Made by a program: the position numbers and the translations under genes. From Paracoccaceae bacterium (GTDB lineage Bacteria > Pseudomonadota > Alphaproteobacteria > Rhodobacterales > Rhodobacteraceae), in assembly GCA_030066175.1 (NCBI GenBank), contig JASJCC010000003.1, positions 1 to 55,600 on the forward strand: DNA of 55,600 nucleotides, written 5' to 3'. Below the pieces are notes generated by a model, which had not been told where the DNA came from, made no database searches, and saw nothing but the letters and a program-made list of their open reading frames with translations. The first letter of the stretch is position 1; each line of letters begins with the position of its first letter. Below, piece by piece: positions 51,745 to 55,600 of this stretch.

Positions 51745-51995
51745 TTGTAGACGATCAGATGGTATGCCCCTACGCGCATCGTCAACGCTGACCATCATGG
51801 GTCGGCTTTGTCGACTAGCACCCGGATTGCTTCGGTGCTCACGCCCTCGACATCTTCGACCGACCAGACGGTGACATCAATCTCCGCGGCCAGCCGATCG
51901 GCGGACAACGCGGCGTGTTGTTGCAAACCGAGTGTTCTTCGGAACTCAACCGAGCGGCGTTCGCATTGTGATTTGAATCCGCGACGAAACGGCAC
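51745..51995 (-). pseudogene. N-terminal fragment of an ImmA/IrrE-type protein
   Basis: From a GTG near 51995 the minus strand reads P-F-R-R-G-F-K-S-Q-C-E-R-R-S, H-A-A-L-S-A-D-R-L-A-A-E-I-D-V-T-V-W-S, then A-D-P, a TGA (51795-51797), W-S-A-L-T and Y-H-L-I-V-Y. This is the start of ImmA/IrrE-family metallopeptidases that accompany XRE regulators. After Y-H-L-I-V-Y the homology ends near the scpB stop, so the zinc-binding H-E-x-x-H part is missing. Non-functional. Confidence 0.72.
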
Positions 51996-52326
51996 CTAGT
52001 GTCCCCTCGCCACCACTTCTTCCTCGAACTGACGGGCGGCCTGGGTGATCAGCTCCGCCAACGGGGGCCCCTATCGTGAACGCTGTCTTGAATTCACGCG
52101 CCGCCGGCTGACCAGACTTCCTCCGATAAGAAGTCAACAGGGTCCCCGTTGGTGTGCCCTAAAAAAGTGAAGGCTGGCCTTCGGTCCTGTCGGATTCGGA
52201 GAAGGTGGGAAAGAAGTCTGGCGGTTTTCCGGCCGGGGCCTGTCCCCACCGCGGGGCCGCCTCCCGAGACCCTTCTCTGATCCGCGCACGGCTGCCGTGC
52301 GCTCCCTCAGATATCGGAGAACACCC
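51996..52326. other. Spacer with an upstream gene remnant and the ArdC leader
   Basis: On the minus strand the last 20 codons of another gene (A-E-L-I-T-Q-A-A-R-Q-F-E-E-E-V-V-A-R-G-H, stop) precede the ImmA fragment, probably the regulator partner. The plus-strand right half is a GC-rich leader with self-complementary runs (GGGGCC, GGCCGG) leading to the ArdC gene. Confidence 0.55.
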
Positions 52327-53247
52327 ATGGCCAGATCCAAACCGAAATTCGATGCCGCGGCATCGATTACCGACGAACTCGTCAAGATCATCGACCGGGG
52401 TGTGCTGCCCTGGCGCAAACCCTGGACCCTGGGCGGCAGCGCGGTGCCGCTAAGGCAGACCGGCGAGCCCTACCAGGGCATCAACAACTTCCTCTTGACC
52501 ATGCGCACGCTGATGGCCGGATACACCTCGCCCTACTGGATGACGCTCAGGCAGGCGAATGCCATGGAGGCGAAGGTCATCAAGGGCTCGAAATCCTCCG
52601 TCGTCGTCTACTACGGCACCGCCGAGCGCGACCACAAGGCGACCGGCGATGACGACGAGGCGGATACCGACGACGCCAAAGCCATCCCCTTCATGAAATC
52701 CTACCGGGTCTTCAACGCCGATCAGATCGAGGGGCTCGATGCCCGGTTCCATCCAGAACCACCATCGGAAGAGGTCTATCCCGAACGCGCGCCGATCCCG
52801 CACATGCAGGCCTTCTTCGAGGCCATCGGTGCCGTGGTCAGCTTCTCGGGACGTGAGGCCTGCTACGTCCCGGCCCTCGACAAGATCTACATGCCGCCGA
52901 TCGAGCTCTTCGAGGACCCGCGGAATTTCTACGCGGTCTGGGGTCACGAGCTTGGCCACTGGACGAAACCCCGGCACCGGCTGAACCGCAGCTACGGCGA
53001 CGCGCGGTTCGGCAACACCGCCTATGCCCGCGAGGAGATCGTGGCCGAGCTCTGCACGGTCTTCCTCGGGCAGAAGCTCGGGTTCTCCACGCATACGCTG
53101 GAGCTGAGCGCGGCCTATCTCGACAACTGGCTGCGCGTGCTCCGGTCCGACAAGCGGGCGATCTTCAAACATGCGGCGGACGCGCAGCGCGCCTGCGACT
53201 ATCTCGTCGCCGCGTCGGACGCGGGGCAGGGCGAGCAAGCTGCCTGA
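52327..53247 (+). CDS. ardC: ArdC-type antirestriction/ssDNA-binding protein with zincin domain
   Basis: 306 residues. ArdC-N domain: residues about 10-135 with I-T-D-E-L-V-K-I-I-D-R-G-V-L-P-W-R-K-P-W, Y-Q-G-I-N-N-F-L-L, S-P-Y-W-M-T-L-R-Q-A and a K-G-S-K-S-S-V-V-V-Y-Y strand. The metallopeptidase-like domain follows with H-E-L-G-H-W (zinc H-E-x-x-H) and, downstream, A-R-E-E-I-V-A-E-L as the third ligand region. ArdC proteins protect entering plasmid DNA from host restriction and bind ssDNA. A complete, intact gene. Followed by the DUF3768 gene after 90 bases. Confidence 0.92.
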   Translation: MARSKPKFDAAASITDELVKIIDRGVLPWRKPWTLGGSAVPLRQTGEPYQGINNFLLTMRTLMAGYTSPYWMTLRQANAMEAKVIKGSKSSVVVYYGTAERDHKATGDDDEADTDDAKAIPFMKSYRVFNADQIEGLDARFHPEPPSEEVYPERAPIPHMQAFFEAIGAVVSFSGREACYVPALDKIYMPPIELFEDPRNFYAVWGHELGHWTKPRHRLNRSYGDARFGNTAYAREEIVAELCTVFLGQKLGFSTHTLELSAAYLDNWLRVLRSDKRAIFKHAADAQRACDYLVAASDAGQGEQAA

Positions 53248-53336
53248 CGCGGTGTCCCGTTCCGGCGGACCCGGCGCCGAAAGAGAAAGAGGGCCTTGGG
53301 TCGGATGGTTTCCAAACATCCGGAAAGGACAGACCC

Positions 53337-53726
53337 ATGTTCCACACCGATCCCGCAGAGCCTCTTTCGCCCGACTCGGGCGTCATCGCCGCCCAGAACG
53401 ATGCGTTCCGCAGGCTCGCCTGCCTCGGCATCGCGCCCGATCAGCCGATCCAGGGCCGCCTCCATGTCACCCGCTCGCTTATGGAGGCGGGCGACGGATT
53501 CGTCGACGAGGCGGTGAAAGCGACGGGCGAATTCGGCACCTTCGCGCCCGAGAATGATCCCGCCGGCTGGCACGATTTCGGGGCGGTGACGATCCGCGGC
53601 GAGACCGTGTTCTGGAAACTGGACCTCTATGAGGCCGACTCCGATTTCCGCTACGGCGCCGAGGCGCCCGACAATCCCGACACCACCATGCGGGTCCTCA
53701 CGATCATGATGGCGCGCGACTGGTAA
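53337..53726 (+). CDS. DUF3768 family protein
   Basis: 129 residues beginning M-F-H-T-D-P-A-E-P, with AAAGGACAGACCC before the ATG. The family pattern is clear: I-A-A-Q-N-D-A-F-R, L-H-V-T-R-S-L (centre), F-V-D-E-A-V-K-A-T-G-E-F-G-T-F, N-D-P-A-G-W-H-D-F-G-A-V, F-W-K-L-D-L-Y-E, then T-M-R-V-L-T-I-M-M-A-R-D-W at the end. Small acidic plasmid protein of unknown function, usually next to ArdC and ParB-like genes as here. Confidence 0.85.
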   Translation: MFHTDPAEPLSPDSGVIAAQNDAFRRLACLGIAPDQPIQGRLHVTRSLMEAGDGFVDEAVKATGEFGTFAPENDPAGWHDFGAVTIRGETVFWKLDLYEADSDFRYGAEAPDNPDTTMRVLTIMMARDW

Positions 53727-53752
53727 GGGCAGGCAAAGCCTCCCGAGCAGTG

Positions 53753-53792
53753 AAGGGCCCGCTGACCCCGGAAGAGGGAAAGCGGGCCTTTT
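53753..53792 (+). terminator. Terminator after the DUF3768 gene
   Basis: GGCCCGCT, a 17-base loop, AGCGGGCC then TTTT. The 8-bp stem starts 29 bases after the stop and separates the gene from the next ParB-like gene. Confidence 0.8.
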
Positions 53793-53871
53793 GTCGGGTT
53801 GGTCCCCGACCTCGGGGATCGGTCAGGCGGTGCCGCCGCACGGGCCAAACCCTCTTAAAGAAGGACAGACC

Positions 53872-55600
53872 ATGACCCAAGCCCTCAAACCCGTTTCCGT
53901 CGCCATCGGCGATCTCGTGGCCCATCCGGCCAATGTGCGCGCCAGGTCTCCGGAGACTTACGCCTCCGAGAACATCGCGCATCTCAAGGCCAGCATCGCC
54001 GTCCTCGGCCTCCTGCAGCCGCTCCTGGTCCAGAAGATCGACGACAAGTTCGGTGTCCTCGCCGGCGGCCGTCGCCATGCGGCGCTTCAGGAACTTGTTT
54101 CCGACAAATCCGCCAAGGGCTTCACCAGGAGCACGAAGATCGACTGCCGGCTCGTGCCGGACGATTGCGACGTGACCACCGCGCTCTCGCTCGTCGAAAA
54201 CATCACCCAGGAACCCATGGGGGCGATCGACGAGTTCGAGGCCTTCGCCCGGATGATGGAGGTCGACGGCCAGACGCTCGAGACCATCGCCAAGACCTTC
54301 GGCACGAGTGTCGCGGCCGTGAAGGGCCGGCTTCGCTACGGGCTCATCCATCCCGATATCCGCGACGCGGCGCGCGCCAAGTCAATCACCCTTGATGTGA
54401 TGAAGGCCTTCGCCGATCACCCAAGCCAGGCGGTGCAAAGGGAGGTCTTCGAGGCGCTCACCAAGGAGGGCAGCTACCTGCAGGCTTATGCGGTGCGGCA
54501 GGCGCTGAAGTCCCGCGGCGTGCAGATCAGCGACGACATCGGGGCCTTCGTCTGCGAGGAGTACAAGGCGCGCGGCGGCGCGATCGCGGCTGATCTCCTG
54601 GAAGAACACTCGGTCCTCGAAGACGCGGGGCTCGTCGAGACGATCCTGCTCGAGAAACTGACCGCTGCCGCGGAAAAAGAGCGTGCGCGGATGGGCTTCG
54701 CATGGGCCGAGGCGGTGGTCCGCTACGACTACGCGGCGATGGTCGACCACGGCCGGGTCTATCCTGGTCCGGTCGAGCCCGACGCGAAGGGCCGGACGCG
54801 CCTCGACAAGATCACCAGCGAACTCGAAAAGCTCGAGCGCGAGATGGAGGACGAGAGCCTCGAGGAAGACGCCTACGAGGCGCTCTACGAGCGGGTCGAC
54901 GCGCTAGAAGCCGAGGCTCGCGACCTGCAGGAAGCCTACAGCGCCGAGGATCTCGCCCGCTCCGGCGTGATCGCGTCTTGGTCGAACGGGCAGGTGACCC
55001 TGCATATCGGCCTCGTGCGTCCAGAGGACCGATCCGAGAATTCCGGCAAGGCGCCGAGCGCATCCGGCGACACGGGGCCCAAGGACAGCGCCGTATTTGT
55101 CTACCCGGCTTCGCTGACCGACGATCTCAAGACTGAGCGAGCGATGGCGCTCGGTGCCGCCATGGCGCTGCATCCCGAGGCCACGCTCGACCTGACGCTC
55201 TTCAAGCTCGTCACCGACGTGCTGGGCCATGGCATGAGTGCGACGCACGCGATCAAGGTCGATGCCCGCAAGGAATATCGCACCCACGCCAAGATCGACG
55301 AGATCGATGGCACCTCGCTCGAGCAGGTGGCGGAACTCCACGACGCGCTCGATCTCTCCTGGGCGGACGAGGCGAAGTCGCCTGCCGATCAGTTCGCGGC
55401 CTTCCGAACGCTCGACGCCGGAGAGAAAGCGAAACTTGTCGCCTATGCGACGGCAGCAACGACGCAATCTTGCTTCGCCCGAAATCCGCAAGGCGACAGT
55501 CTGATGCATGCCTTCGAGATCGAGGTCATGTCCGACATCCGCGCGCACTGGACGCCGAACGCGGCGCTCTTCAACCGCTTCAAGAAGGCCTGGCTCCTGA
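53872..55600 (+). CDS. ParB/Spo0J-like plasmid protein, 3' end outside window
   Basis: 576 codons visible, open at the window end. ATG at 53872 with AAGGAC about 8 bases upstream. ParB-like domain: A-I-G-D-L-V-A-H-P-A-N-V-R, A-H-L-K-A-S-I-A-V-L-G-L-L-Q-P-L, G-V-L-A-G-G-R-R-H-A-A-L, E-N-I-T-Q-E-P-M. An HTH follows (I-A-K-T-F-G-T-S-V-A-A-V-K-G-R-L). A coiled coil lies at about 305-360. The last visible part, I-R-A-H-W-T-P-N-A-A-L-F, matches the C-terminal motif of the protein at 41340, so they are paralogues of one plasmid family distinct from RepB. DNA binding and regulation are likely roles. Confidence 0.85.
   Translation, partial: MTQALKPVSVAIGDLVAHPANVRARSPETYASENIAHLKASIAVLGLLQPLLVQKIDDKFGVLAGGRRHAALQELVSDKSAKGFTRSTKIDCRLVPDDCDVTTALSLVENITQEPMGAIDEFEAFARMMEVDGQTLETIAKTFGTSVAAVKGRLRYGLIHPDIRDAARAKSITLDVMKAFADHPSQAVQREVFEALTKEGSYLQAYAVRQALKSRGVQISDDIGAFVCEEYKARGGAIAADLLEEHSVLEDAGLVETILLEKLTAAAEKERARMGFAWAEAVVRYDYAAMVDHGRVYPGPVEPDAKGRTRLDKITSELEKLEREMEDESLEEDAYEALYERVDALEAEARDLQEAYSAEDLARSGVIASWSNGQVTLHIGLVRPEDRSENSGKAPSASGDTGPKDSAVFVYPASLTDDLKTERAMALGAAMALHPEATLDLTLFKLVTDVLGHGMSATHAIKVDARKEYRTHAKIDEIDGTSLEQVAELHDALDLSWADEAKSPADQFAAFRTLDAGEKAKLVAYATAATTQSCFARNPQGDSLMHAFEIEVMSDIRAHWTPNAALFNRFKKAWLL

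Noticed and set aside
1-55600. CRISPR arrays, tRNA and rRNA genes
   Set aside because: No regularly spaced direct repeats with unique spacers and no tRNA or rRNA-like sequence was seen; the RTX and Sel1 repeats are coding.

Overview
The window reads as part of a plasmid, or a plasmid-like accessory replicon, from an alphaproteobacterium. The order Rhodobacterales (roseobacter group) is the best guess. The reasons are a complete repABC replication and partition cassette, a MucR/Ros regulator, a short LuxI-type synthase, proteins of the DUF1403, DUF3768, DUF6429 and DUF736 type, and large RTX exoproteins. This placement is inference from protein families; no database search was possible. There are no rRNA, tRNA or recognisable core metabolic genes.

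Left part (1-29 kb) is a mobile-element-rich accessory region. It starts inside a giant RTX/VCBS protein whose frame stays open past base 1. Next come a small two-repeat protein facing a MucR regulator, an IS110-type transposase with one nonsense codon, and an NYN-domain protein with a PLD-like tail. A Sel1-repeat membrane protein and an overlapping nucleotidyltransferase-like/membrane pair follow. From 9.7 to 19 kb a block of minus-strand genes for exported or membrane proteins of unknown function lies between two unusually short tyrosine recombinases. From 21 to 25 kb there is a decayed luxI, an intact luxI and a complete IS3-family element inserted beside the tail of another IS3 transposase. 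A secreted glycoside-hydrolase-like RTX protein (25.6-28.2 kb) and another IS3 remnant follow.

Middle part (29-40 kb): a repeat-rich intergenic region, an EF-hand protein, a phage-type integrase broken by a nonsense codon, two hybrid sensor histidine kinases (one MASE1-like membrane sensor, one soluble with two PAS domains) and a hypothetical membrane protein.

Right part (40-55.6 kb) is a GC-rich plasmid backbone. It holds a large ParB-like protein, small conserved plasmid proteins, and repA-repB-repC with three copies of the 16-bp palindrome GTTAACAGCTGTTAAC. These are followed by a ParDE-type toxin-antitoxin pair with a palindromic operator, and a tyrosine recombinase with a 12-7-12 bp inverted-repeat site directly upstream that looks like its target. 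Then come a DUF1403 protein, a plasmid ScpB, a fragment of an ImmA/IrrE-type protein, an ArdC-type antirestriction protein, a DUF3768 protein and a second ParB-like protein that runs off the end.

Together the backbone would handle replication (RepC), partition and copy control (RepA/RepB, parS sites, probable ctRNA), multimer resolution (recombinase plus core site), post-segregational stability (ParDE) and evasion of restriction on transfer (ArdC). The left side carries cargo: surface or secreted proteins, quorum-sensing signal synthesis and possible defence genes, with several generations of transposon debris. The least explained parts, and the best candidates for something new, are the exported-protein island at 9.7-19 kb, the nucleotidyltransferase/membrane pair at 8.2-9.7 kb and the NYN-PLD protein at 5.7 kb.
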